Shown here: piece by piece, positions 33,809 through 44,555 of the stretch
How the letters are laid out: each line of letters starts with the position of its first letter
Numbering within the stretch: position 1 is the stretch's first letter
Assembly: GCA_022376515.1 (NCBI GenBank)
Contig: WTXI01000078.1
Span: forward strand, 62,001-126,000
Direction of reading: 5' to 3'
Length of the DNA: 64,000 bases
Source: Lactifluus volemus
Lineage: Eukaryota > Basidiomycota > Agaricomycetes > Russulales > Russulaceae
Notes under the pieces: generated by a model
The model's database searches: none
The model's input: the letters and a program-made list of their open reading frames with translations, nothing else
Told to the model about the DNA's origin: nothing
Translations under genes and position numbers: made by a program

Positions 33809-35731
33809 TCACACCATTTCGTTGGCATTCAGGTTCGTCGCTGGTACGTCCGCTGGTACGTCATTGGGGAAGAAATGGACCAAGATCTCCTTTAATTTAT
33901 AGAACAACGCATGTAGACGGTGGTCTTCCTGTTGTGCTCGTAGAAGGAGGGAGGAAAGCCTTGTCTTAAAGACGGGAGCGGTCTGGCTTCCCGCGTGCAT
34001 GAGGATCACGAGTGTCTCCACGAACACTTCGTCATTCAGGAGATTATCCGGGGGGTTTGAAAGGACGCCATAAACAAAAGAGTCGATGCACATCGAGTCG
34101 AGTGCGGCATCATCCTTGAGTGAGCCATATATTATGTATCCCGGCTTGTCCAACACGTCTTTCAGCCAAGCCATATCCGAATCGTTGGGCGGATTATTAC
34201 GCAGGATCTGTCTCGCAAGGATTGCGCAAATGGAGCGTGAAATGACACGGATCGCAGGATCACTGTCAGCCCAAAATATCCGCATAAGGTCCATATTTGC
34301 AACATTGATCTGCAGGTCACTTCGTATGGCCACGAATGGCACAGTGACTTCGGGAATGATAGCTCGGGAAACGTGGTGGATAGTCTTCAAACCCATCAAC
34401 AGGTGACGCTTGCGCACTTCCTCGTCGAGTCCAGCTGCGGAAGATGCACAGCTTCGTAGGAGGTGGTAGAGGTGATCGCAAAAACGGTTCCTCAGGGAAA
34501 AGATGGAAGATTTCATGAGTCGGACGGCCATATCTCCCGGGACGGTCAGCACGAACTCTTGAACCTTGATTTCGTCAGCCAGTGCGAGACGCTTCATAAA
34601 CCAATCAAGAGCCCTCATGTCTACATCCCGTGCCATCAGGGCTCCTTTGATGATACTCGCCTGAAAACCGTCCTTGATACATTCCGCATGATGCTCCACA
34701 ACCTCTTCAATGAAGTAGTGGCACGTACAAAGAATTTTGTTTCGGAATGATGTGATCTCACCTGTATTAAGTGGGACTAGAATGTTATGAACTAGCTTCA
34801 CGAGAAGGCGAAGGCATCGCGCTGTGACGGACATGGAAAGGTGCCAAATATACCACCAGATGTTGGACATTGGGGTGCGATATAGGGTGTCGTGAGCGAA
34901 GCAAGGAAGGATGGTCAGCGTGAGGTACGCCAAAGTAAATACTCCGGCAGTAATGAGGACGGTGTAGGCAATGGTGGCGTTGATCGCAAGAATGAATATC
35001 ACCAGTCCGGAAAAAAACATGAACACAGAGCAATGAAGGAGTGCTATGGTCAGCTCCATTACATGGGCCACGGAGTACTTCTGGGTGCCGAGGAACAAAT
35101 AAGATCGGACCCGCGCCTGCACTTCATGCGAAGCCGACGTTTCGGTGGGTAGTTGAATGTATCTGCGTACCCACTGCTGCGTCATTGTCGCGGTCAGAGC
35201 CGATCCGATGGCAAACACGAGGCTTATCAGCCACAATGCGTTGGCCCAGATCATGCGGTGGTCCGGAGAGAATGGCCGGTCCTTCGGCAGCTCGACGGGC
35301 ATACCGTTTCCTAATTGGTAAAGTTGCTTTGATATATCCCCGAGAAGATTCACTGTGTCGTCGCCAGGGTCAGGGGACAACCTTTTGAGGCTTTCAATGA
35401 CGAAGGCGCCGACGATCACCGAAAAAAGACCGGTCTTCAAGATTGTCATTGCGACGAACGCTGGGACTGATAGATCAGGACTCACAAACAAAAGAACCCC
35501 TTCGGAATCTTCCTTCCACGCGTTAGAAACATCTTTGGCATATTCTTGAGCCTCGACCATATACTTGGACCACATCTCATTTCTGGACTTTTCGTGGGCT
35601 GTGGCATAGAAGTCGTAAGATGGTGCAACTCTATTCACCGACGGTGACATACTTTCGTTGGGCATAGAGCGTCGTCGGTCAAATTGGGGTGGCTCGCTGA
35701 GAGCAATAGATTGCAGTTCTGGGTCAGACAT
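33809..35731 (-). CDS. DUF6535 paralogue B
   Basis: Intact paralogue and the best reference copy. Minus-strand exons are 35653..35731, 35486..35598 and 33809..35434, giving 605 aa. Intron 1 is 35599..35652 (54 nt, GTATGT donor, CTTACGAC branch-like site, CACAG acceptor). Intron 2 is 35435..35485 (51 nt, GTGAGT donor). Both are multiples of three, so an unspliced 640-codon frame is also open. Removing intron 2 gives GVLLFTGLFSVIVGAFVIES, the expected DUF6535 core. Predicted membrane segments lie around residues 65-85, 130-150, 195-215 and 220-240. The long C-terminal part is helical and soluble-looking. Function is unknown; likely an integral membrane protein. Confidence 0.88.
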   Translation of the reverse strand: MSDPELQSIALSEPPQFDRRRSMPNESMSPSVNRVAPSYDFYATAHEKSRNEMWSKYMVEAQEYAKDVSNAWKEDSEGVLLFVSPDLSVPAFVAMTILKTGLFSVIVGAFVIESLKRLSPDPGDDTVNLLGDISKQLYQLGNGMPVELPKDRPFSPDHRMIWANALWLISLVFAIGSALTATMTQQWVRRYIQLPTETSASHEVQARVRSYLFLGTQKYSVAHVMELTIALLHCSVFMFFSGLVIFILAINATIAYTVLITAGVFTLAYLTLTILPCFAHDTLYRTPMSNIWWYIWHLSMSVTARCLRLLVKLVHNILVPLNTGEITSFRNKILCTCHYFIEEVVEHHAECIKDGFQASIIKGALMARDVDMRALDWFMKRLALADEIKVQEFVLTVPGDMAVRLMKSSIFSLRNRFCDHLYHLLRSCASSAAGLDEEVRKRHLLMGLKTIHHVSRAIIPEVTVPFVAIRSDLQINVANMDLMRIFWADSDPAIRVISRSICAILARQILRNNPPNDSDMAWLKDVLDKPGYIIYGSLKDDAALDSMCIDSFVYGVLSNPPDNLLNDEVFVETLVILMHAGSQTAPVFKTRLSSLLLRAQQEDHRLHALFYKLKEILVHFFPNDVPADVPATNLNANEMV

Positions 35732-36255
35732 CTGTTTTTTTAACCTTTGCTGTGTGATGTTAGCGAGGAGTGTCGATAGCAGTCGTGGTGGAATGATAGT
35801 GGAGCTCGTGTCAACACTATGGGACTATAACAAGGTGTGTAACTCACAGTAACAAGATACTTTTGAGTAAGCTGTAAAAGTGGTATTTGGAACTCGCGTT
35901 GGAATAGGGGTTAGAGGACAGGCGGGACAAGACAAGGGCACGAGGAGGAGGGGGAAGCAAGCGAGAACGTAGTTAGGCGGCTGACATAATGGAGGAACAA
36001 GGGTTCTTGAGACGAAACCACGACTCGAGTGGCAGAACACGCCTCTCCAGCGTGCGTGGCGGTGAGAGTCTGGCAGCCCTAGCCTTGCAACCCACCATGC
36101 CGTAATCAGAAAAGTTGGCCTCGAGGAAATGAGCACGGCTCGCTCATGGTCAGTTATTTGTGCAAAAACTTGAAATCGTTCGGCGTTCGAGCATGTCTTC
36201 GTTTCTCCATTCCACACCCTGAATATATAAAGCTAACCTACACGCGTGCAAGAAG
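35732..36255. other. truncated upstream block of gene B
   Basis: Contains the shared leader block and the start of the U repeat (CACCATGCCGTAATCA at about 36096), then an abrupt switch near 36256 into the R1 repeat of unit C. That switch marks the junction between tandem units B and C. Confidence 0.65.
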
Positions 36256-37040
36256 TGTCATAAACCCACGAAGCGAGCAACCTCAACTTGAAGGAGGTCG
36301 GCGGCACCCCCCACCAGGCGGTTGCTATATCTCAAGTTCGTTGGTTGTGCGTTCTACAACACTGCATACAGTAAATGCAGGAGATCAACAAAAGGAGAGA
36401 GATACAGTGACGCTTCGTCACTCCCAGATGCACAAATTCAGAGGACCTTAAATACACGGAGCTATACGAATGTAGTATAGGTGCAATAGTAATTCTATGG
36501 ACCTGACAGACGCGAGAACCACGGAGATAGTGTTGGTGAACCTGAGCGTCCGCGAGTGAGTTCGAGAAGACCGGAAAAGAAAGCAGCGCTGGAGAGTGAC
36601 ACTAGGAGTTTGGTGGATGGCAGTGGGAGAGGTGTTAAGGCAGAATGGAGGCGAGGCAAGGGATATGTGGCAGAATCCGAGTCGAGACCAAGATGACGCG
36701 GACTTGAGGCAAACAAAAACTTAAACGATTTCAAATGAGAACGGCAACGTGACAATTCTATGCTCCTCCTCTGATTGCAACTCGTGAGCCTTTTGTATAT
36801 AGTTTTTTTCCGTAGTTGCTCAATAGTAAAGCACATCGAAAATGGGCCAAGCAGACACAAAACATCAGATGGGAGGTAAGTAGCGAACTAAGACAAATCA
36901 ACAGGAGCACAAGGCTTTCCCGAAAGTATAAGGAAGTAAGGAGAAACCGTGACAATTTTGGAGCCACATGCACCCTCAGAAGATTGCATGGGTGATCGCG
37001 CTCTCCTTGAACGGAGACTGATGAAGGTAAAATGATTGCC
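36256..37040. repeat. duplicated 3' flank R1, copy C
   Basis: R1 copy of unit C. It enters at GTGTCATAAACCCACGAAGC and ends at the uninterrupted target sequence GCCGTATTGAGCAGAAC. Confidence 0.8.
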
Positions 37041-37510
37041 GTATTGAGCAGAACTAAAGAAATGCGAGGCGAACTAAGCAAAACAGGATTATGAGACACA
37101 TGAGACACGTCAGAGGTATAAAGGAATCAAAGAAGTTGGCTGCAGTATAAGCAGTAAATGGGTACATGGCCGCATAAGGGCATCATGGCCAGAATAACGT
37201 CGTTGTGAAGTAACTGAGGGAAGTGGTGAGAGTGGACAAAAAGGGAATCGAGCGAGGTGAACGAGAGGAGGATAAGAGAGGATGGAGCATGGCGTACGAA
37301 ACTGGATTGTGATGTCAGCAACAAGGCTGACCTTGAAACAATTGAGCGAAGGAGAGGCATCAGCGCAGCACCGCTTCGAGCCCTGGGCATAAAGGGTGGA
37401 TGATGACAGATGAGGAAAGAGAGAGAAAAGGAGAGTGGCAGAGGCGAAAAAGATATGATTTTGAGGGTAGTGGTCACTAGTGCGCGGGGATAGGATCAGC
37501 AATGCACAAC
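37040..37510. repeat. duplicated 3' flank R1b, copy C
   Basis: Collinear with 14556-15070 and leads directly into the 3' end of DUF6535 gene C. Confidence 0.8.
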
Positions 37511-37571
37511 GTAATGATACGGCAGAGTAAGGGGGAAGAAAATACCATTTGGTTGGACGTTCCAGCGTTTA

Positions 37572-39464
37572 TCACGCCGGGCTCAACAAAATGTTGATAA
37601 ATCCGTTTAACTCGTCAAGGAACCCATGTAGACGGTGGTCTTCATGTGTTGCCCGTTGGACGAGAGCAGCAAGCCCAGTGTTAAAGACGGGATTGGTCTG
37701 GCTTCCCGCGTTCATGAGGATCACGAGTGTCTCCACGAACACTTCGTCATTCAGGAGATCATCCGACGGGTTTGAAAGGACACTATGAACAAAAGAGTCG
37801 ATGCACATGGAGTCGAGTGCGGCGTCATCATTGCGCGAGCTAGATATTCTGTGTCCCGACATGTCCAGCACGTCCTTCAGCCAAGCCATTTCCGAAGCCA
37901 TTTCCGAAGAGTCGAGCAGATTATTACGCAGGATCTGTCTCGCAAGGATTGCGCAAATGGAGCGAGACATGACACGGATCGCAGGATCACTGTCAGCCCA
38001 AAATATCCGCATAAGGTCCATATTTGCAACATTGATCCGCAGGTCATGTCGTATGGCCACGAATGGCTCAGTGACTTCGGGAATGATAGCTCGGGAGACG
38101 TGGTGGATAGTCTTCAAACCCATCAACAGGTGACGCTTGCGCACTTCCTCGTCGAGTCCAGCTGTAGCAGATGCACAGCTTCGGAGGAGGCCATAGAGGT
38201 GATCGCAAAAACATTTCCTCAGGGAAAAGATGGAAGAGTTCATAAGTTGGACGACCATATCTCCTGGGACGCTCAGCACGAACTCTTGAACCTCGGTTTC
38301 GTCAGCCAGTGCGATCAGCTCAAAAAACCAATCAAGCGCCTTCAGGTCTACATCCAATGGAGCCTCCCGGGCCCCATTTTTGATACTCTTCCGAAAACCG
38401 TCCTTGATACGTTTCCCATGCTTCTCCACAACCTCTTCGAAGAATTCGAGGTACGTGACAAGCTTTCGTTGTACAGATGTCCTGATCTCGCCTGTATTAG
38501 ATCGCACTAGATGGTGATGAACTCGCTTCAGGAACAGGTGAAGGCATTGCGCTATGACGGAGATGAAAGGGTGCCACATATACCACCAGATGTCGGACAT
38601 TGGAGTGCCATATGGGCAGTCGTGAGTGAAGCAAGGAAGGATGGTCAGTATGAGGTACGCCAAAGTAAATACTCCGGCAGTAATCAGGACGGTGTGGGCA
38701 ATGGTTGAGTTGATCGCAAGAATGAATATCACCAGTCCGGAAAAAAACATGAACACGGAGGCATGAAGGAGTGCGATGGTCAGCGCAACTGCATGGGGCA
38801 TGTAGTACTTCTGGCTGCCGAGGAACAAATAAGATCGGACCCGCGCCTGGTCGCTCTGCGAACTCAACGTTTCGGCGGGTACTTGAATGTATCTGCGTGC
38901 CCACTGCTGCATCAATGTCGCGGTTAGAGCCGATCCGATGGCAAACACGAGGCTTATCAGCCACAACGCGTTGACCCAGATCATGCGGTGGTCCGGAGAG
39001 AATGGTTCCCGGTCCTTCGGCGGCTCGACGGTCATATTGTTTCCGAATTGGTAAAGTTGCTTTGATATATCCCCGAGAAGATTCACTGTCTCGTCGCCAG
39101 AATCAGGGGACAACCTTTTGAGGCTTTCAATGACGAAGGCGCCGACAATCACCGAAAAAAGAGCGGTCTTCAAGATTGTCATTGCGACGAACGCTGGAAC
39201 TGATAGATCAGGACTCACAAACAAAAGAACCCCCTCGGAATCTTTTTGCCACGCTTGAGCGACACGTTCGTCATATTTTTGAGCCCTAAACATATACTTG
39301 GACCACATCTCATTTCTGGACTTTTCGTGGGCTGAGACACAGAAGTCGTAAGAAGGTGCAACTCTATTCACCGACGGTGACATACTTTCATTGGGCCTAG
39401 AGGGTCGTTGGTCAGATTGAGGTGGCTCGTTGAGAGCAATAGATTGCGATTCTGGGTCAGACAT
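37572..39464 (-). CDS. DUF6535 paralogue C
   Basis: Intact copy. Minus-strand exons are 39386..39464, 39219..39331 and 37572..39167, giving 595 aa. Intron 1 is 39332..39385 (54 nt) and intron 2 is 39168..39218 (51 nt). The start MSDPESQSIAL matches paralogue B; the open frame extends 28 codons further upstream, but that extension lies in the conserved leader and is not used in the paralogues. DUF6535 hallmarks and four hydrophobic segments are as in B. Close to A over the C-terminal half and in both flanks. An in-frame insertion (a repeated SEMA unit near 37900) distinguishes it from B. Confidence 0.87.
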   Translation of the reverse strand: MSDPESQSIALNEPPQSDQRPSRPNESMSPSVNRVAPSYDFCVSAHEKSRNEMWSKYMFRAQKYDERVAQAWQKDSEGVLLFVSPDLSVPAFVAMTILKTALFSVIVGAFVIESLKRLSPDSGDETVNLLGDISKQLYQFGNNMTVEPPKDREPFSPDHRMIWVNALWLISLVFAIGSALTATLMQQWARRYIQVPAETLSSQSDQARVRSYLFLGSQKYYMPHAVALTIALLHASVFMFFSGLVIFILAINSTIAHTVLITAGVFTLAYLILTILPCFTHDCPYGTPMSDIWWYMWHPFISVIAQCLHLFLKRVHHHLVRSNTGEIRTSVQRKLVTYLEFFEEVVEKHGKRIKDGFRKSIKNGAREAPLDVDLKALDWFFELIALADETEVQEFVLSVPGDMVVQLMNSSIFSLRKCFCDHLYGLLRSCASATAGLDEEVRKRHLLMGLKTIHHVSRAIIPEVTEPFVAIRHDLRINVANMDLMRIFWADSDPAIRVMSRSICAILARQILRNNLLDSSEMASEMAWLKDVLDMSGHRISSSRNDDAALDSMCIDSFVHSVLSNPSDDLLNDEVFVETLVILMNAGSQTNPVFNTGLAALVQRATHEDHRLHGFLDELNGFINILLSPA

Positions 39465-39595
39465 CTTTTTTTTTCCTTTGCTGTGTAATGTTAGCGAGGG
39501 GTGTCGATAGCAGACGTGGTGGAATGATAGTGGAGCTCGTGTCAACACTATGGGACTATTAACAAGGTGTGTAACAGGTTACTTTCAGCCCTCAG

Positions 39596-39616
39596 CCCTA
39601 GGCCCTAGGCCCTAGG
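39596..39616. repeat. short CCCTAGG tandem repeat
   Basis: Three head-to-tail CCCTAGG units in the upstream region of gene C, replacing sequence present upstream of A and B. Probably the scar of the deletion or fill-in that shortened this copy. Confidence 0.6.
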
Positions 39617-39624
39617 AAGTAGGA

Positions 39625-41720
39625 ACCCACCATGCCGTAATCAAAAAAAAGTTGGCCTCGAGGAAATCATGATGACCTCGGCTCGCTCACGGTCAGTTAT
39701 TTGTGCAAAAACTTGAAATCATACGACATTCGAGCATGTCTTCGTTTCTCCACTCCACACCCTGAATATACAAAGCCAACCTACACATGTGCAAGAACTA
39801 GACTTTTCATCGGCTTGTGTCTGTCTAGCCAACTCCCCAGCCGCGTTGTACCAGTGTTTCACTTGATACAGTCTCCTGGATAATAGCCAGTGTTCACGGG
39901 GGCTATGTTATAGTAAGCCGATTCTGCGGAAGAGTTTCCTTACAGCTGGCTCACTCATCTCGATCCGCACTAGCGCAAACAGGGTTCCAGAAAGACTGTC
40001 CCCCAGCTGATTCGAGAATACACATCCTTGTCGTGCTCGAGGTTCTTTCTACATGTGCTTGTGTGTCATCGCCTTTGATTAACGCCATAGTTTGGGTGGT
40101 ATGTATTCTGCATAGATGGGCCCTGAGATATACTCTTTGACCAGCCCAGTCATTAACAAGTGTGCTCTTCTACCGCCCAGTGCCCATCCAATGTCCATCA
40201 CCATCGGCTTTTTTTATATATCTAAGTGCGTGATAAAGGTCTGCAGTTGTCTGAGTCATCGCTCGACTCGGATATGGCCGAGGTGTACGACAAATCTTTG
40301 TCCAGGTGCTGAGATCGGCCTTGCATGAAAGTAGTATGCCATGTCGAACCCTTGGATCGGAGGTCAACGGGACAAATACACCTCGCCTTGGTTTGCCCGG
40401 TGTAAGGCTTCTCTCATTCTGTCATTTACCATGAGGTCCGAGGGCTCCCGATCAGTTCCGTGCGCGTACGGTCCCGGTCCGCAATTCGTGGTCTCCTGCC
40501 CATCAAGCATTTGGGTCAGTGCACAACCCATTTGCTGCCCCTCCATCCTCAAATTGCATAGGAATGGGATTATCCATGTGCTGCGCAGTGATAGGGTGTG
40601 TTGTCCCAAGTGAAGGTGTAACCAGGAGGGCAGTTGACAGCGGTGCTTTATTGACGAGGCGTTGAACATTGAACAGTAACAACACCTAGAGGCAGACTGA
40701 GCGGTGAGGAGTGATCTTCAAGGCATAAGTCGAGTGCGGCAATGACAAGCCCTGTCGAGGCGCCGAGACTGTGAGACGAAGTGATGTAGATCGTGACAAG
40801 ACAAGACTCAGGCTTTAGAGACGAACACGACGAAATAGAACGAGAAAACTAAGTGGATTGTAGCGACTTCCGCCGCTTTCAAGTTCTTAGTACATTCACC
40901 GAGTATAAATACATTTTTCGTAAGCAAGCTATGCTGTGATCGTGTCGAGAACTGGTGCGATGGTAAAGCTACGAATCTACTGGATACGAGGTATACCGGT
41001 CATAAGGTAAATGAGAGTGTTGGAGATGAGATAGGCAGACGAGAAGGAGACAAAGAGGATGAAACGCGAGACTGGAAGTAAGACGTAACGCCAAGAATAT
41101 CAGGGAAGGCGCTCTTGGCACACGTACCCGCGGCGCAGCTCGCCTGCGAACCCTTCCGCATCGTCTCCGCAGGCGTCATGGTATGTTTGTGCGTCTCTCA
41201 AGAGGAAGAAGAATGAAAAATGAAGTCTCCAGACGCGTCGCGAGGCGCAGCACCCGGTCCAGGGCTGAAGAAAAACAAAGGAAAAGCATAGGTGAAAGGA
41301 AAATACAGTACCCGAGCGAATAAAAGCAGATGCGAGGCGACCTAAAACCAAATAGGAAACCGAGAGGCGCGAGTGAGAGGGACTATGCCCGATGTGTGAA
41401 AGCGTCGTGGCGGAGGTAACATTGTGACGCACGCGAGGGGAGCGTGGCCGGTGATACAGGAGATCGCAAGAGAAGGCGATGAGGATAGAAGAGGAGAGGT
41501 GGAATGAGGCAGAAGGGCGAAAGGGATAAGGCGCCGCGAGCTCGGGCGAAAATTTTACGGGGACAGCGACAAGACTGTCTTTAAAGGAGCGTCGGTGTCG
41601 AAGGAGAATGAGAAAGTGGGACTCGGAGGGAGCGTGACGTTCATTCCCGAGATCGCGGGCTTCCCTTGCCGTATTATTTCATGGTATCCTGTTTCCTTGC
41701 ACAGGGGAAGGTCCTGTGTG
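39625..41720. repeat. duplicated upstream block U, copy C
   Basis: Collinear copy of 17150-19210 with scattered substitutions and indels, for example an extra segment at about 41110-41180. No supported gene. Confidence 0.8.
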
Positions 41721-41808
41721 CCTGTAAACTACTCAATATATGATAGAGTTATAATTGCTAGAATCTTACCTTTTCATTTATGCCTTCCGATGACCACCTT
41801 TTTCTGGC

Positions 41809-43710
41809 TCAGGCGGTCGTGGTCGTGAATTGCAATTCTTGGACGGTTTCAGGGAAAACGTCTTTAGCGATCTTGCGTAACTTTTCAACTATCTCATGTC
41901 GATTGGGGTCCGGTTCATCCGCTTGTTCACTGAAGCCAGATATCCAGTCCTCGAAAGTTTCTTTACGGAGGGCGATCTGGCTTCCTGAGCTCTTGAGAGT
42001 TACGAATGTTTCCACGAGCAAGATAGCTTGATCGATTGGAAGATCATTCGTTTGATGTAATAGGGAGCCACGAACAAACGAGTCGATGTTAATGGAGTCG
42101 ACCTTTGCGGGGTTATCGATCGAGGTGTATATTGTGTTTGATGGCTTGCCCAACACCTCCCCTAGCCAAACCAGCTCCGAAGGTGTGAGCGGATATTTAT
42201 GCAGGAAGTGTCCCGCAAGCAATGCGCAAATGGAGCGAGAGGTGACACGGATCGCAGGGTCACTATCAGCCCAGAGTGTCCGCATAAGGCCTACGTTTGC
42301 AAAGTTGATCCGAAAATCGTTTAGTACGTGCGCGAATGGCGTAATTCCATGAGGGTTGATGGAGGCCCTCGCAGCGTGGTGGACGACCTTCAAGCATATC
42401 AAGAGGCGTCTCTTGCGCACTCTCTCGTCGAATCTAGCTGTGGCAAACGCAGAGCTTCGTAGGAGGGCGTAGAGGTGATCACGGAAATGAACATTTTTTG
42501 TTACGAGTGAGGCGTTCATGAGCCATATGACCATTTCTCCTGGGATTCCCGCCATGAATTTTTGAATTTTGCTTTTGTCAGCCAGTGCGGGAAGTGTGAA
42601 GAGCCAACAAAGCGCTTCAACGTCTACAACTGACGGAGCTTGCAGGGCTCCTTTGATGATACTCCTCCGAAAACCGTCCTTGAGGCGCTCCGCATGTTTC
42701 TCCACCAAGTCTTGAAAGAAGTAGTTCCACTCGACGAGTTTTCGTTGTCTGAATGATGTGACTTCGCCTGAATTAGATGGCACCACGCAGCCATGAACTT
42801 GTTTCAGGAGCCAGTGAAGGCAAAACGCTGTGGAGGAGAGGGAAGCGTGCCATGAAAACCACCAAATATTGGACATTGGGGTGCGATATGGGCAATCGTG
42901 AGCGAAGCAAGGAAGGATGGTGAGCGTGAAGTACGCCAGGGCAAACAGTCCGACGGAAACGGAGACGGCGATGGCCACTGTGTTGTTGATTGAGAAGAAG
43001 AATATCACCAAGCCGACAAAGAACATGAACAGAGAGCAGTGAAGGAGTGTTGGGGTCATCTCAACTGCATGGAGCATGTAGTACTTCTGGGTGCCGAGGA
43101 ACAAATACGAACGGACCCGGGCCTGGTCTTTCTGCAAGCTCGGCATTTCGGGTAGCTGAATGTATCTGCGTGCCCACTGCTGGGTCAAAGTCGCGGAGAG
43201 AGCCGATGCGAGGCTAAGCACGAGGCTTAGCAACCACATCGTGTTGACGCAGACCATGCGCGTGGAGGGAGAGAATGACGGGTTCTCTGCCCGCTGGGTG
43301 AGGGTCCCGTTTGCTGAGCCGGTCAGTTGCTGTGATATCTGCCTGAGAATAACGTTTGTTTCGTCGCTGGGAGCTGGGGATAACGTTTTGTAGCTTTCAA
43401 TGATGAAGGCCCCGACGATTACGGAGAAGAGACCAGTCTTCAATTTGTCATTTGTGGTGAAGACTGGAACTGATAGATCGGGGCTCACAAAGACGAGAAC
43501 TCCAGTTGAATCATCCTTCCACGCGTCTGCAACGCGTTTATCGTATTCTCTAGCCTCAATCATATACTTGGACCACATCTCATTTCCCAAATCTTCATTG
43601 GCTGTGGCGGCAGTCGTAAGATGGTGCAAGTCTCTCTGTTCACCGATAAAGACGTACTCTCGATGGCTTAGAGCTTTCATGGTCGTATTGGAGTGATGGC
43701 TATCAGACAT
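41809..43710 (-). CDS. DUF6535 paralogue D
   Basis: Diverged paralogue. The 113-nt second exon (43489..43601), intron 2 (43438..43488, 51 nt) and long last exon (41809..43437) are intact. The intron 1 counterpart 43602..43657 (56 nt, GTACGT donor) is recognisable, but the first exon is one base shorter than in the others, so splicing it would put the protein out of frame. Leaving it in gives an open frame of about 616 aa from the start MSDSHHSNTTMK. Which is used cannot be told here. DUF6535 core and helices are as in B. The C-terminus has QELQFTTTTA. The flank 3' of D (about 41630-41800) resembles that of E (about 44420-44560). Confidence 0.8.
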   Translation of the reverse strand: MSDSHHSNTTMKALSHREYVFIGEQRDLHHLTTAATANEDLGNEMWSKYMIEAREYDKRVADAWKDDSTGVLVFVSPDLSVPVFTTNDKLKTGLFSVIVGAFIIESYKTLSPAPSDETNVILRQISQQLTGSANGTLTQRAENPSFSPSTRMVCVNTMWLLSLVLSLASALSATLTQQWARRYIQLPEMPSLQKDQARVRSYLFLGTQKYYMLHAVEMTPTLLHCSLFMFFVGLVIFFFSINNTVAIAVSVSVGLFALAYFTLTILPCFAHDCPYRTPMSNIWWFSWHASLSSTAFCLHWLLKQVHGCVVPSNSGEVTSFRQRKLVEWNYFFQDLVEKHAERLKDGFRRSIIKGALQAPSVVDVEALCWLFTLPALADKSKIQKFMAGIPGEMVIWLMNASLVTKNVHFRDHLYALLRSSAFATARFDERVRKRRLLICLKVVHHAARASINPHGITPFAHVLNDFRINFANVGLMRTLWADSDPAIRVTSRSICALLAGHFLHKYPLTPSELVWLGEVLGKPSNTIYTSIDNPAKVDSINIDSFVRGSLLHQTNDLPIDQAILLVETFVTLKSSGSQIALRKETFEDWISGFSEQADEPDPNRHEIVEKLRKIAKDVFPETVQELQFTTTTA

Positions 43711-44555
43711 CTTTATTTTCCTGCTCGCTGGTGACGAGGAATATGATAGCAATCGTGGCAGAACGAGGGTCTACCCATGCGCAGAACTCATGGTTTGGAA
43801 CGTGTAAAACATATACAAACAACACGAGGACATCACGCTAATCAATAGAAGGGATAACCGTGACACCACCGGGACCGTCACTCTGTTTGTTGTGCGCAAC
43901 AGAAGACGTAAATGTGAGGGCGACCGGATGGGGCAGCTCCATCGATGGGTCGCACATACTCAATTGCCTTAGAGAGGTAGTCAGTAATTCCGGATCGGAT
44001 CACATCAAAACCTTGTCACAGTGGCGCAGATTGAATCCTTTCTCGATAGTTCTCCGAGACAGGATGATCGAATGATCGAGATGATCCCCAAGTGGGCGCA
44101 AATCCGTTGAAGGAGCAGGCGCTGCCCGGATGAAACGCGTGTCTGTGCATATCTCAGCGTCGGGTAACTCCGCTACGCTTCCACGCCTGTCAACCTGCCC
44201 CCACTGTACACCGACGAGGTCAACTCATGCGAACGTCGGGAAGTACACCGCAATTGTCGCACTCCACGAGTCGGCTCACGTCAAACATGCCCTGAATTGT
44301 CATACAGTATCTTCCATCTGTCACTTAGCTTTGCATCTGCATTAATTTTCAGAATTTGCGATATTACAATGCGTACATCCCATAGGTAATCCTCTTCGAG
44401 GTCCATTTTGTATCATACTCATACATGGTATCCTGTTCCTTCAGCACAGAGAAAGGTACCTGTGAACCGCTCAATAACGTAATAAGGTAATTGTTAGCAG
44501 GACCTTACGTTTTCCATTGTCTATGTCAATTTTTTTGTTTGCGTCGGCTCAAATG
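43711..44555. other. spacer between DUF6535 copies D and E
   Basis: Non-coding. The first 70 bp are the conserved leader of D and the last 140 bp (from about 44420, CATGGTATCCTGTTCC) repeat the 3' flank of D. No gene in between. Confidence 0.5.

Noticed and set aside
34086..35549. Plus-strand open frames opposite the DUF6535 genes
   Set aside because: Antisense shadows that recur in each paralogue because the coding strand is conserved; no independent coding signal.
39596..39616. Telomere-like CCCTAGG repeat
   Set aside because: Only three units, not the fungal CCCTAA form, and located within a gene array.
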